Positions 1 to 8,578 of a DNA stretch of 64,000 nucleotides are shown in pieces. Position 1 is the first letter of the stretch; every line of letters starts with the position of its first letter. Source of the stretch: Bacteroidales bacterium (GTDB lineage Bacteria > Bacteroidota > Bacteroidia > Bacteroidales > F082); contig JAUYGX010000010.1 in NCBI GenBank assembly GCA_030690365.1, positions 49,759-113,758 on the forward strand. The letters run 5' to 3'. Both the position numbers and the translations under genes were made by a program. The notes under the pieces were generated by a model. That model saw only the letters and a program-made list of their open reading frames with translations. It did no database searches and had not been told where the DNA came from.

Positions 1-1059
1 GCAGACATTGTTCCGATTATTGGCGAAAACAGAATTCTGGCCTATTATGGATTAAAACAGTTAAATAAAAACCCACGCGTAGGAATTCAGTCACTTTTAA
101 AATCGGCCGGAGTAGATGAACAAAATAATTTCGATAACGAAGGGTTTTTCGACCGCGAAATAACCATCAGCGACATCGTTTTTTTGCTGGGACCACGCAT
201 CAACGCTGCCGGCAGAATTGAAAGTGCTACCGATTCGGTAAAATTGCTTATCAGTAACAACATGATTTATGCTGCTAAATTGGGCAAACAAATCAATGAA
301 CTAAATACTACCCGCCGCGATCTCGACACCAATATTACCATGGAAGCCATGGAAATTTTAAACAGCGATATCATCAAGTTTAATAAAAAATCAACTGTCG
401 TATATCGCGAACACTGGCACAAAGGAGTTATTGGCATCGTAGCATCACGTCTTATTGAAGCTTATTACCGTCCTACTATCGTATTGACCAAATCTGATGG
501 TCTGATTACAGGATCTGCCAGGTCGATCAAAAACTTTGATATTTACGATGCCATCGACTCGGTACACCATCTGCTCGAACACTTTGGGGGTCATACCTAT
601 GCCGCCGGACTGGCTTTAAAACCAGAAAACCTGCAAACATTCATTGATGAATTTGAACAATACGCTAATGACAACCTGACGGATGAAATGCTGGTTCCTG
701 AAATTGAAATCGACGGCGAATTGTATATCGGCGACATTGGTTCAAAATTCTACAGAATCCTAAAACAATTCGCACCCTTTGGCCCTGGAAACATGGCACC
801 GGCCTTTATTACCCACAATGTGATTGATACCGGATACGCTAAATTAGTTGGAAAAGGCGATGTTAAACACCTGAAATTTTCAGTGGTTCACCCCGACCGG
901 ACCGGAAATCCAATTCCGGCCATCGCATTTAATATGGGAGGATATTTTGAAAAAGTACAGAGCGGAAAACCGTTTAGTATCTGCTATCACATTGATGAAA
1001 ACACCTGGCTTGGCAATACCACCCTGCAACTGCGCATCCTCGACATCAAATTTGATTAA
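1..1059 (+). CDS. recJ: Single-stranded-DNA exonuclease RecJ, C-terminal part
   Basis: The reading frame is open from base 1, so the gene starts left of the window; 352 residues remain of a family that is usually about 570. RecJ degrades single-stranded DNA 5' to 3' in recombination and mismatch repair. Visible here are GENRILAYYGL near the start, LGPRINAAGRI at about residues 62-72, the DHHA1-type FGGHTYAAGLAL near residue 197, and an OB-fold-like tail beginning around FGPGNMAPAF. The DHH catalytic motifs lie off the left edge. The gene converges on a DUF308 gene with only 8 bp between the stops, leaving no room for a separate terminator. Confidence 0.95.
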   Translation, partial: ADIVPIIGENRILAYYGLKQLNKNPRVGIQSLLKSAGVDEQNNFDNEGFFDREITISDIVFLLGPRINAAGRIESATDSVKLLISNNMIYAAKLGKQINELNTTRRDLDTNITMEAMEILNSDIIKFNKKSTVVYREHWHKGVIGIVASRLIEAYYRPTIVLTKSDGLITGSARSIKNFDIYDAIDSVHHLLEHFGGHTYAAGLALKPENLQTFIDEFEQYANDNLTDEMLVPEIEIDGELYIGDIGSKFYRILKQFAPFGPGNMAPAFITHNVIDTGYAKLVGKGDVKHLKFSVVHPDRTGNPIPAIAFNMGGYFEKVQSGKPFSICYHIDENTWLGNTTLQLRILDIKFD

Positions 1060-1067
1060 ACCCGGTA

Positions 1068-1598
1068 CTATTGCAGGCTTTTTAGTTTGATGGATAACGC
1101 TATCAGGATGACACCGATGACAAGGGCCAGAATCCCAATAAGTCTCACGAAAATGGAAGCCGTTTCAAAGGGAATGAAAAACAAAAGAATTCCAAATCCC
1201 AACGTAATGATACCATTGATTAAAAGCATCCTTTTGTCTGCCGCTGACTGAATATTCATCATGATTACCAATTGGCTTATGCCCAGGATAATGGCCCAAA
1301 CGCCAATGACAATAACGAAAATCTCAACGGATTTTTGAGTAAAAAAGGCTAACACAACGCCCAATCCGAAAGTGATAATGGAGCTTATTAAATCACTTGC
1401 ATAGTTTCGGCTGTGTTTTATGTTGGTGTACACACCAAAAAACATGGCCACTCCAACAATTATCATGATGATTCCAAAATACATCACGATCACTTTTAAA
1501 GTATCAATTGGAGAAAAAATTGCCATCAGACCAAATAGAAGCGCGATAATCCCGTTAAAGGTGAGTACCCACCAGTTTGATAATGCATTTGATTTCAT
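1068..1598 (-). CDS. HdeD-family (DUF308) membrane protein
   Basis: A 176-residue integral membrane protein made of about six hydrophobic segments arranged as repeated helix pairs, with the GLMAIFSPIDTL and GVVLAF type repeats of the DUF308/HdeD family. In enterobacteria HdeD is linked to acid resistance; in Bacteroidota the role is unknown. I chose the ATG at 1598 (MKSNALSNWWVL) over an in-frame upstream start at 1631, because the first hydrophobic helix then begins right after a short polar N-terminus and the extra 11 residues look like leader sequence. It stands alone, convergent with recJ and downstream of lutB with a 77-bp gap. Confidence 0.8.
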   Translation of the reverse strand: MKSNALSNWWVLTFNGIIALLFGLMAIFSPIDTLKVIVMYFGIIMIIVGVAMFFGVYTNIKHSRNYASDLISSIITFGLGVVLAFFTQKSVEIFVIVIGVWAIILGISQLVIMMNIQSAADKRMLLINGIITLGFGILLFFIPFETASIFVRLIGILALVIGVILIALSIKLKSLQ

Positions 1599-1675
1599 AG
1601 TTTTATGTTTTAAAAGGATAAATTTACACAATTTTTGATTGATAGTGGAAATAGTACCATGATCAAAATATAAAA

Positions 1676-3061
1676 TCAGGAATTGTTGTTTTCTTTAAGT
1701 TGGCGATTAAATGATTTTGGCGCTACCGTTGGCAAGGCTCGTTGAGTTCCCCAACTTTTTTTCATTGAAATACTGATGAGGAAATTTTTTAATCCACTTC
1801 CTGGCATATCCAGTATCTTTCTGGAAGTCATTGCTTTGGTAATCCACCTTATTTTGCGTGATTCGCCCGGAGTGACAAATCCGTTTTTAATGCTGTAGTT
1901 TCTGTTGTATAACAACAGGTTATGCAATGGGATATTTACCGGACAAACGCTGTCGCACTTACCACAAAGCGTGGAAGCATAACTCAGGTGCTTATAAGTT
2001 TCAAAATCTTTCATAAAAGGAGTTACCACGGCTCCGACAGGCCCTTGATAGGTAGTACCATAGGTTTCGCCACCCACCAATTTATACACGGGGCACACAT
2101 TGGCACAGGCACCACAACTAATGCAGGTAAGTGCCTGACGTTGCTTTTGCATTTCCAACACTTTCGATCTTCCATTGTCAATGAGTATCAGAATAAGTTC
2201 TTCAGGCCCACTAAATTCACCCTCTTTTCTGGGTCCGGTGATAATGCTGTTGAAAGGCGAAATTGTTTTGCCCATTTGATAAGATGCAAGCAGAGGCCAA
2301 TACAAATCAAGGTTTTCCAATGCGGGAATCAGCATGTCAATCCCGGCCAACACCAATTGAATTTTGGGTAGTGAAATGGTTGCCAGAGAATTGCCTTCAT
2401 TTTCGGTGGTCGCAATTCCACCCATATCACTTATCAGAAAATTGCATCCGGTAATACTTATATCGGCAGCAGCTATTTTCTGCTGTAGGTAGTTTTTTGT
2501 AAATTCTTTGGCTGCGTCAGGATTTAAATTTTCAGGAGCAGATAATTTTACATGCAGAAGATCCGATACTTCTTGTTGGGTAAAAATCCGATTGGGAGTT
2601 CCCATGTGGCTTGGCTTCTCCCCTGCCAACTGTGCAATAAAATCCGCTGTATCAGTTTCAACTACCTCAACACCCGAATTTTTGAGCGATTGTCCAAGAC
2701 CAATCTCTTCAAAAACCATCGATTTTGATCTTACAGCCTTGGTTACCTGATGGTTTTTGATTATTTTTTTTATTTCAAGCTTTGCTTCAGCTGCATCACG
2801 CGCCCAAATTACTTTACCACCATTGGCCAGAAAATTGTCTTCAAACTCAATCAGATATCTATCCAACTCATTGATGACCTTGTATTTTAAATATCCGGCC
2901 TTTTGGCGGGCTACCGATAGTTTTGAAAATTGCTTTAAGGCATTGTTTATGGCCGTTTCATGCTGGTTTAAGGCAAGAACCACCGACTCCTGTTTCCCGG
3001 GGTTATTGATTGCCTGGGCGGCACGCGATGTAAAGTCCTTATATTCCGGGTTAATTGCCAC
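1676..3061 (-). CDS. lutB: LutB-like lactate-utilisation iron-sulfur protein
   Basis: A 461-residue protein with an N-terminal LUD (DUF162) domain followed by a ferredoxin-like segment with two 4Fe-4S cysteine sets, CISCGACANVCP and CGKCDSVCPVNIP, and a C-terminal SFNRQLKE motif seen in LutB/LldF. In Bacillus, LutABC oxidises L-lactate to pyruvate, with LutB passing electrons between clusters. The start lies 10 bp after the rpiB stop, so the two are probably co-transcribed. The usual partners LutA and LutC are not next to it; they may be elsewhere. The family call is firm, the substrate is inferred. Confidence 0.88.
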   Translation of the reverse strand: MAINPEYKDFTSRAAQAINNPGKQESVVLALNQHETAINNALKQFSKLSVARQKAGYLKYKVINELDRYLIEFEDNFLANGGKVIWARDAAEAKLEIKKIIKNHQVTKAVRSKSMVFEEIGLGQSLKNSGVEVVETDTADFIAQLAGEKPSHMGTPNRIFTQQEVSDLLHVKLSAPENLNPDAAKEFTKNYLQQKIAAADISITGCNFLISDMGGIATTENEGNSLATISLPKIQLVLAGIDMLIPALENLDLYWPLLASYQMGKTISPFNSIITGPRKEGEFSGPEELILILIDNGRSKVLEMQKQRQALTCISCGACANVCPVYKLVGGETYGTTYQGPVGAVVTPFMKDFETYKHLSYASTLCGKCDSVCPVNIPLHNLLLYNRNYSIKNGFVTPGESRKIRWITKAMTSRKILDMPGSGLKNFLISISMKKSWGTQRALPTVAPKSFNRQLKENNNS

Positions 3062-3071
3062 TTCTACACTT

Positions 3072-3521
3072 TTATATTAACTGATTAATTTTATTTACCC
3101 GAGCCAAATGACGGCCTCCTTCAAAGGGGGTGTTTAAAAAAGTATCTGCAATTTCCCATCCTTCTTCAAAAGTAACAAATCTACCGGGTAACGATAGCAC
3201 ATTGGCATCATTATGTTGTCGGGTAAGTTTGGCCTGTTCAACATCCCAGCATAAACCGGCACGAACATTAGGATACTTGTTGGCAGTCATTTGTGCACCG
3301 TTTCCGCTTCCACAAAATATGATACCACGCTCCAATTCTCCCTTGTTGATGGCACTGGCCAACGGGTGAATCATATCGGGATAGTCAACGCTTTCTTCTG
3401 AATCGGTTCCAAAATCAATTATTGTATATCCCGCTTTCTCAAGCTTTTCTTTTAAAAACGTTTTCAGGGCATATCCACCATGATCGGAGGCCATAGCCAA
3501 AATCGTGCTGCTTTTTATCAT
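3072..3521 (-). CDS. rpiB: Ribose-5-phosphate isomerase B
   Basis: A 149-residue RpiB/LacA/LacB protein that interconverts ribose 5-phosphate and ribulose 5-phosphate in the pentose phosphate pathway. Visible motifs are the N-terminal phosphate-binding ASDHGGYALK, the DFGTDSEESVDYPD loop, and the catalytic-cysteine stretch FCGSGNGAQM. I start it at the ATG at 3521: the upstream extension begins with TTG and runs into a TAnnTTTG promoter element at 3540-3547, so it cannot be coding. It is followed by lutB after 10 bp. RpiB rather than the unrelated RpiA form is common in anaerobic Bacteroidota. Confidence 0.93.
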   Translation of the reverse strand: MIKSSTILAMASDHGGYALKTFLKEKLEKAGYTIIDFGTDSEESVDYPDMIHPLASAINKGELERGIIFCGSGNGAQMTANKYPNVRAGLCWDVEQAKLTRQHNDANVLSLPGRFVTFEEGWEIADTFLNTPFEGGRHLARVNKINQLI

Positions 3522-3539
3522 TGTTGAAAAAATATGCGA

Positions 3540-3565
3540 CAAATTTAGGCATTTTTCAGGGCAAA
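3540..3565 (-). promoter_or_regulatory. Candidate Bacteroidetes-type promoter of rpiB-lutB
   Basis: On the minus strand there is a perfect TAAATTTG (-7 element, TAnnTTTG) at 3540-3547 and a TTTG (-33) at 3562-3565. The spacer of 14 is shorter than usual, so the -33 assignment is weak. The -7 lies 18 bp before the rpiB ATG. Confidence 0.45.
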
Positions 3566-4056
3566 ATAATAAAAGAACTGAAAGCCATTTGTTTTAAGTT
3601 TTTGCCTATTCTGGCAATAAACGGGTAATGAGTTTGTGATCAAAATTTTACCTTTTTTCACACTTTTATTGTTAATATCTGCGTATTTTTGTTGATAATT
3701 ATTTGGTAAGTCGTAGTTTGTAAACATGTGTTTTGGGTTGCTGTGAGGTTTCACTTTTTTTCAAAAAGTTTTGAAAAGTTTTCCATACTAATGAACATAT
3801 TTTGGATGTAAAACACAGCATGATTTTATAAGTGTACTTAAAAATAATGAGGATGTTGATAAGTGATTATTAAATTGATTTTAATCCGGTTAAGAAATTT
3901 TACCTTGTTAATGAACTGTTGAAAAAAGGGTATTATTTAATTTTCCTAATAATTGAGATACTAATAATCAAACATTTTAACAGCGCTATAAATATTAACA
4001 TTTATTTAATTAAATAAAAAATATAATAGGGCTTCATTGTTCATAGTTAAAAAGAG
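3566..4056. other. AT-rich divergent intergenic region
   Basis: About 490 bp between the divergent rpiB and nadA genes. It is very AT-rich with homopolymer runs and short open frames (the longest, about 69 codons on the minus strand at 3545-3754, has no motif and no convincing composition). I see no RNA gene or strong hairpin. It must contain the nadA promoter, but no clear TAnnTTTG element is placed well for it. Confidence 0.5.
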
Positions 4057-4992
4057 ATGGATTTTAAAAAAGAAATACTTAGGCTAAAGAAAGAAAAAAA
4101 TGCGTTGATTCTGGCGCATTTTTATCAGATTCCGGAAATACAGGATATAGCCGATTATGTGGGCGATAGTTTAGGGCTTGCTCAAAAAGCTTCGGAAGCG
4201 AAATCAGATATGATTGTCTTTGCCGGAGTACATTTTATGGCCGAAACGGCCAAAATGCTCAATCCTGATATTCCGGTGGTTTTGCCCGATTTAAATGCCG
4301 GATGTTCGCTGGCCGATTCGTGCCCATACGACGATTTTAAAAAATTCAAAGAACAACATCCTGATCACCTTGTTATTAGTTATATCAACACCACAGCAGC
4401 TATCAAAACACTGACTGATGTTGTTTGTACTTCCGGAAATGCGGTTCAAATTGTGGAATCATTTCCCAAAGATCAGAAAATAATTTTTGCACCTGATAAA
4501 AATCTGGGTGGATATATCAACAATATCACTGGCCGGAATATGGTACTTTGGAATGGTACCTGTCAGGTACATGATATGCTTAAAGCTGAGTCGCTGATTG
4601 ACTTGCAGGAAAAAAACCCGGATGCAAAAATTATTGCCCACCCCGAATGTAGCGCCGCCATTTTGGAACTTGCAGCCTATATCGGATCCACCACCGGAAT
4701 GATCAAGTTCACACAAAAAGATGCTTCAAAAAAGTACATTGTTGCTACCGAAACGGGCATTCTACATCAGATGAAAAAGCTTTCGCCAGAGAAGGAATTT
4801 TTGATTGTGCCATCGGATAGTACCTGTTCGTGCAACGATTGTCCGTATATGAAATTGAATACAATGGAAAAGTTGTATCTTGCGTTGAAAAATGGGGAAC
4901 CATCAATTACCTTGGATGCCGAAACCATTGAATTGGCTAAAAAGCCCATTGTTCACATGCTTAATATTTCAAAAAAGTTGGGAATCATATAG
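4057..4992 (+). CDS. nadA: Quinolinate synthase NadA
   Basis: A 311-residue 4Fe-4S enzyme that condenses iminoaspartate with dihydroxyacetone phosphate to quinolinate in de novo NAD synthesis. The three cluster-ligand cysteines fit the family: C83 in NAGCSLADSC, C169 in WNGTCQVH, and C262 in the C-terminal CSCNDCPYM. Substrate-binding AHFYQIPEIQD near residue 20 and HPECS near 195 are intact. Length is normal for the short form. NadB and NadC are not adjacent. A lipoprotein gene starts 13 bp after the stop, so nadA may lead a small transcription unit whose other members have no obvious link to NAD. Confidence 0.97.
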   Translation: MDFKKEILRLKKEKNALILAHFYQIPEIQDIADYVGDSLGLAQKASEAKSDMIVFAGVHFMAETAKMLNPDIPVVLPDLNAGCSLADSCPYDDFKKFKEQHPDHLVISYINTTAAIKTLTDVVCTSGNAVQIVESFPKDQKIIFAPDKNLGGYINNITGRNMVLWNGTCQVHDMLKAESLIDLQEKNPDAKIIAHPECSAAILELAAYIGSTTGMIKFTQKDASKKYIVATETGILHQMKKLSPEKEFLIVPSDSTCSCNDCPYMKLNTMEKLYLALKNGEPSITLDAETIELAKKPIVHMLNISKKLGII

Positions 4993-5005
4993 TTAATCAG
5001 TTAAA

Positions 5006-5548
5006 ATGAAAAAAAAACTGTTATTGTACCTGGTGGTAATAGTGCTTGTGGCGGGTACTTCCTGCGCCGGAAAAGCGTATTTTACAAAGGAAATGAGAGC
5101 CAATTTGCATCAGAATCAGTTAAAGGAAAATGAAGTTCAATATTTCAATTCCGGTAAAATTGTACTTACCCGAAATCTGTCTTATGCAGAAACTCAAATT
5201 GCCAGAGGAACGATCCGCTACGAAAACGGACAATATATAGAAGAAATTATTATTCCTAAAAATACCCCCGGAGTAGCTGTAGATCAGTCAAAAGACAACA
5301 TGAGTATTTCGTTCGAAACAGGCGAAAACCGTCAGTTAACTTTCAAATGCAATACCGACGGATATTATCAGTTATCAGCTTTGAGCTGGAAAGATAATTA
5401 TGGGCAGGTAAAGTACGATACCACAATGTATTATCTAACACCAGCCTCCAGTAAAGCCTTGCTGATGGTTGGAAAAGATTATGTAAATAAGTTCGAAAAA
5501 CAAAAACGAGTTTTAAAAGGAAGAACCGTTTCTTCGGGACATGAATAG
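5006..5548 (+). CDS. Predicted lipoprotein of unknown function
   Basis: A 180-residue protein with a lipoprotein signal peptide: a hydrophobic stretch ending VAGTSCAG, giving a lipidated cysteine at about residue 20. The mature part is beta-rich with no motif I recognise. Its stop codon overlaps the start of the MORN-repeat gene by 8 bp, so the two are translationally linked and probably act together at the cell envelope. The gap to nadA is 13 bp. Function unknown. Confidence 0.75.
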   Translation: MKKKLLLYLVVIVLVAGTSCAGKAYFTKEMRANLHQNQLKENEVQYFNSGKIVLTRNLSYAETQIARGTIRYENGQYIEEIIIPKNTPGVAVDQSKDNMSISFETGENRQLTFKCNTDGYYQLSALSWKDNYGQVKYDTTMYYLTPASSKALLMVGKDYVNKFEKQKRVLKGRTVSSGHE

Positions 5549-7064
5549 ATTAATTTATATTTGGGTTATTATACTGATAGTTTTTCAATTAAAAGTGTCA
5601 GCACAAACCGAAGGAGTACCACACCCTGATGGCTATACCGTATTTTATTCACCCGATAGCGTTGTTGTGAGCGAAGGTATTATGGTGGAAGGAAAACCAA
5701 ACGGATATTGGAAAAATTATTATCCGGATGGTACATTAAAATCGGAAGGAAACCGAAAGGATTTTCAACTGGACAGCCTGTGGCGGTTTTACAATGAAGA
5801 TGGAAAACTTGTTCTTGAAATAGAATACATACATGGCAAAAAAAATGGGTACAGAACAACCTATCAGGGAGATGAAGTTACCCGTGAGCACTTTGAAAAC
5901 GATGTAAAGCAAGGCCATAGCTACCTACTTTCGATCAACCTGAAAGTTAAATCAAAGATACCTTTCGTAAATGGCCTGGAGGAGGGAATCGCACGTGATT
6001 ACGACACTACCGGCAATGTCATTCAGCTGGTTACCTACAAAAGGGGATATGTTATTGAAAGAGAACGAATTAATCGTTATAATTCTAATGGGCAGAAGCA
6101 TGGAAAATGGAAGTGGTTTTTCGATGATGAAATCACAGTGCAGCAAGAGGGAAGTTACAAAAATGGATTAAAGGACGGTTATTGGAAGGAATACGACCGT
6201 GATGGTAATTTAATGTCGGCCACCAAATATATGGATGGCGAAAAAATGGAAATGGCCGAAGAATTGGTTAAACTGGACATGCGTACGGATTATTATCCCA
6301 ACGGGAAGGTCAAGGTAAAAGCCACTTACACCAAAGATGGAGTTCCTGAAGGCGTGCGTCGGGAGTATAATGAAATTGGTGAGGTTGAAAGATCTTTTAT
6401 TTTCCGAAAAGGCAAAATTGTGGCCGAAGGAATTTTTACCGATGCAGGCAAGCGTCAGGGGCTTTGGAAAGAATATTATCCTAACGGTAAAATAAAGGCT
6501 TCCGGAAATTACCTTGATGACTTACGTGAGGATGTTTGGAAGTTTTATTTTCCGAAAGGCCAGCTCGAACAGATTGGAAAATATGTAAAGGGGGTTCCTG
6601 ACAGCCTATGGCGCTGGTATTATTCAAACGGAAATATGCTGCGCGAAGAAAATTACTACAACGGGTTGGAAGACGGTACTTACACCGAATTCGATGACAA
6701 GGGAAATATCATTACCACTGGCGATTACCTTGATGGCAAAAAAGAAGGATTCTGGACTTTGGAAGTAGGCGATACCCGAAAGGAAGGCAACTATAGCGAA
6801 GGCCTTCGCACCGGAATATGGAAAATATTCTATCCGGATGGTACGCTTGCATTCGAGGGAAAATTTGTTGATGATTTGCCAAATGGAAAACACCAATGGT
6901 GGTGGCCCGATGGAAAAAATAAGAAACAGGCCGAATTCGTGATGGGTCGTAGGAGTGGAGAATTGAAAAAATTTAATGAAGACGGTACACTTTTAATCGT
7001 AATTAGTTACAAAGCGGGCAAAGAAGTTAAATATGATGGCTTGGACACTGATATCGATGAGTGA
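5541..7064 (+). CDS. Secreted MORN-repeat (YwqK-type) protein
   Basis: A 507-residue protein with a signal peptide (MNRLIYIWVIILIVFQLKVSAQ) and then more than a dozen copies of a MORN variant of the form G-x-W-x-x-[YF]-[YF]-P-[DN]-G-x-[LI], for example NGYWKNYYPDGTLKSEG and GLWKEYYPNGKIKASG. These fold as beta-hairpin ladders. In Bacteroidota such proteins are annotated as YwqK-family antitoxin-like, but no toxin partner is evident. It overlaps the upstream lipoprotein gene by 8 bp. The repeats span nearly the whole mature chain with no extra catalytic domain visible; a structural or protein-binding role at the envelope is inference. Confidence 0.85.
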   Translation: MNRLIYIWVIILIVFQLKVSAQTEGVPHPDGYTVFYSPDSVVVSEGIMVEGKPNGYWKNYYPDGTLKSEGNRKDFQLDSLWRFYNEDGKLVLEIEYIHGKKNGYRTTYQGDEVTREHFENDVKQGHSYLLSINLKVKSKIPFVNGLEEGIARDYDTTGNVIQLVTYKRGYVIERERINRYNSNGQKHGKWKWFFDDEITVQQEGSYKNGLKDGYWKEYDRDGNLMSATKYMDGEKMEMAEELVKLDMRTDYYPNGKVKVKATYTKDGVPEGVRREYNEIGEVERSFIFRKGKIVAEGIFTDAGKRQGLWKEYYPNGKIKASGNYLDDLREDVWKFYFPKGQLEQIGKYVKGVPDSLWRWYYSNGNMLREENYYNGLEDGTYTEFDDKGNIITTGDYLDGKKEGFWTLEVGDTRKEGNYSEGLRTGIWKIFYPDGTLAFEGKFVDDLPNGKHQWWWPDGKNKKQAEFVMGRRSGELKKFNEDGTLLIVISYKAGKEVKYDGLDTDIDE

Positions 7065-7100
7065 TCTGTTTTTAGATTGAATGAATTTAAATAACAAGCA

Positions 7101-7134
7101 TTTGTATCGCCATCAGACAAATTTTATATCTTCG
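7101..7134 (+). promoter_or_regulatory. Candidate promoter of the 7.2-8.6 kb cluster
   Basis: TTTG at 7101-7104 and TATCTTCG at 7127-7134 (one mismatch to TAnnTTTG), 22 bp apart and 46 bp before the ATG at 7181. Confidence 0.4.
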
Positions 7135-7180
7135 CACGATTATTAAACCGCATTTAAAGTTAACCAAATAGCAAAAAATC

Positions 7181-7804
7181 ATGAAAAAATTTATTTTTAG
7201 CCTTGTCATGTTGGCCTTAATAGGAACAGCTTGTCAAAATAGCCAGGTAAAAAACGAAACAGCCGCTCAAGAATCACTTGAAGTAAAAATGGATGAAATT
7301 GCATTGGTTAGCATTGCTGATTTTGACAGCCTCGCTGGTAATTATGTAGGCAAACAAGTGAAGTTGGAAGGAACCATTGATCATATTTGCAGGCATGGCG
7401 GACAACGTGCATTTGTTGTAATTCCTGAATCCGGAGCACGCGTTAAGATTACACCCGATGAAACCATCGCTGCTTTTAATACCGAGCTCGAAGGAAATCA
7501 AATTGTTCTGATTGGCTTGGTTGAAGAACAACGAATTGACGAAGCCTATATCAAAGAATGGGAAGAGGAAATTAAGGCCGGTGCCGTTAAAACCGATGAC
7601 AAAGGTGAAGGCTCGCACTTAGGCGGCAATGTTGAAAAGGGCGGCGAGGGTGCCGATTTAGCCGAAGAAATGGAAAAAGTAAATAATCTCCGTCAGGAAT
7701 TGCTTGATTCAGGCAGTGATCACCTTTCATTTTATTCTGTAAAATGTTCATCTTATGAAGTTGTTGAATCAACTGAAAATGATGAAGAAGGCGACGAGAA
7801 CTAG
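7181..7804 (+). CDS. Predicted lipoprotein with an OB-fold-like domain
   Basis: A 207-residue protein with a lipobox (LIGTACQN, cysteine near residue 18). Residues about 45-110 look like a small beta-barrel of the DUF4920/OB type: GKQVKLEGTIDHICRHGG followed by RAFVVIPESGARVKI. Next is a very acidic, probably helical region and a short C-terminal segment with a lone cysteine (SVKCSSYEV). The CxHGG stretch suggests metal or thiol chemistry, but this is inference. It heads a three-gene cluster with a PepSY-type membrane protein and a small membrane protein, 26 bp and 4 bp apart, pointing to one envelope-associated unit. Confidence 0.7.
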   Translation: MKKFIFSLVMLALIGTACQNSQVKNETAAQESLEVKMDEIALVSIADFDSLAGNYVGKQVKLEGTIDHICRHGGQRAFVVIPESGARVKITPDETIAAFNTELEGNQIVLIGLVEEQRIDEAYIKEWEEEIKAGAVKTDDKGEGSHLGGNVEKGGEGADLAEEMEKVNNLRQELLDSGSDHLSFYSVKCSSYEVVESTENDEEGDEN

Positions 7805-7830
7805 TATTCATCCACATTACATCTTAATTA

Positions 7831-8385
7831 ATGACTTTTAACTGGCGCAAATGGAATAGGGCCACCCACCGGGATTTTGGCTATCTGTTTTTTGGGATGA
7901 CCCTGATCTATGCTATTTCGGGAATTGCTATCAACCACATCGACGACTGGAATCCGAATTATGTGGTTACCTCCGAAGAAGTTCAGGTTAACATCAGTGA
8001 ACAACGTCCTGATAAAAAGCAGATTAAACAGTGGCTAGATCAAATTGACGAGTCAGGTAATTACAAAAGCCATTATTTTCCCAATTCGGATATTCTCAAG
8101 ATTTTTATCAAAGACGGAACCGTATATATTGACCTTACTAATGGAGAAGGATTGGTTGAAAAATCCACCAGACGCCCTTTGTTCAGGGAAGTAAATTATC
8201 TACATTATAATCCGATAAAATACTGGACCTGGTTTTCGGATTTGTTTTGTGGCGCACTCATTATTTTGGGTATTTCCGGTTTATTTATTGCCCGTGGAGG
8301 ACTGGGTATTACCGGGCGTGGTGCCTGGATGGCTCTATTGGGAATCGTTATACCCATTATTTATTTAATGATTTATTTCTACTAA
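7831..8385 (+). CDS. PepSY-associated TM-helix protein
   Basis: A 184-residue protein of the PepSY_TM type: an N-terminal helix with RATHRDFGYLFFGMTLIYAISG, a periplasmic region of about 100 residues, a returning membrane segment near residue 140 (LFCGALIILGISGLFIA), and a C-terminal helix. Family members are linked to iron uptake and flavin or haem-associated electron transfer in the inner membrane. It is shorter than the PepSY reductases and carries only this minimal module. It lies between a lipoprotein gene and a 62-residue membrane protein. Confidence 0.8.
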   Translation: MTFNWRKWNRATHRDFGYLFFGMTLIYAISGIAINHIDDWNPNYVVTSEEVQVNISEQRPDKKQIKQWLDQIDESGNYKSHYFPNSDILKIFIKDGTVYIDLTNGEGLVEKSTRRPLFREVNYLHYNPIKYWTWFSDLFCGALIILGISGLFIARGGLGITGRGAWMALLGIVIPIIYLMIYFY

Positions 8386-8389
8386 CCTC

Positions 8390-8578
8390 ATGAACGAATA
8401 CCTGATTATACTGATATTTATCTTGTGGTACACACTTTCGATGGTTGTTTCCGAAACCATTGGCAAGAGAAAGAAAATTGGAGTGCAGTGGGTATTTTTC
8501 TTCTGTATGATGCTTTCACCCGTTGTTGGCTATGCCGTTACCTTTTTGCTTCCTGATAACTTAAAAGCCGCGAAATAG
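8390..8578 (+). CDS. Small two-helix membrane protein
   Basis: A 62-residue protein with two hydrophobic helices (YLIILIFILWYTLSMVVS and WVFFFCMMLSPVVGYAVTFLL) joined by a basic loop, GKRKKIG. It starts 4 bp after the PepSY-type gene, and its last 18 bp overlap the end of the convergent hemW gene. The tight spacing and plausible membrane topology argue that it is real. No family recognised. Confidence 0.6.
   Translation: MNEYLIILIFILWYTLSMVVSETIGKRKKIGVQWVFFFCMMLSPVVGYAVTFLLPDNLKAAK

Noticed and set aside
3545..3754. 69-codon minus-strand frame between rpiB and nadA
   Set aside because: No motif, low-complexity composition, and it overlaps the likely rpiB promoter.
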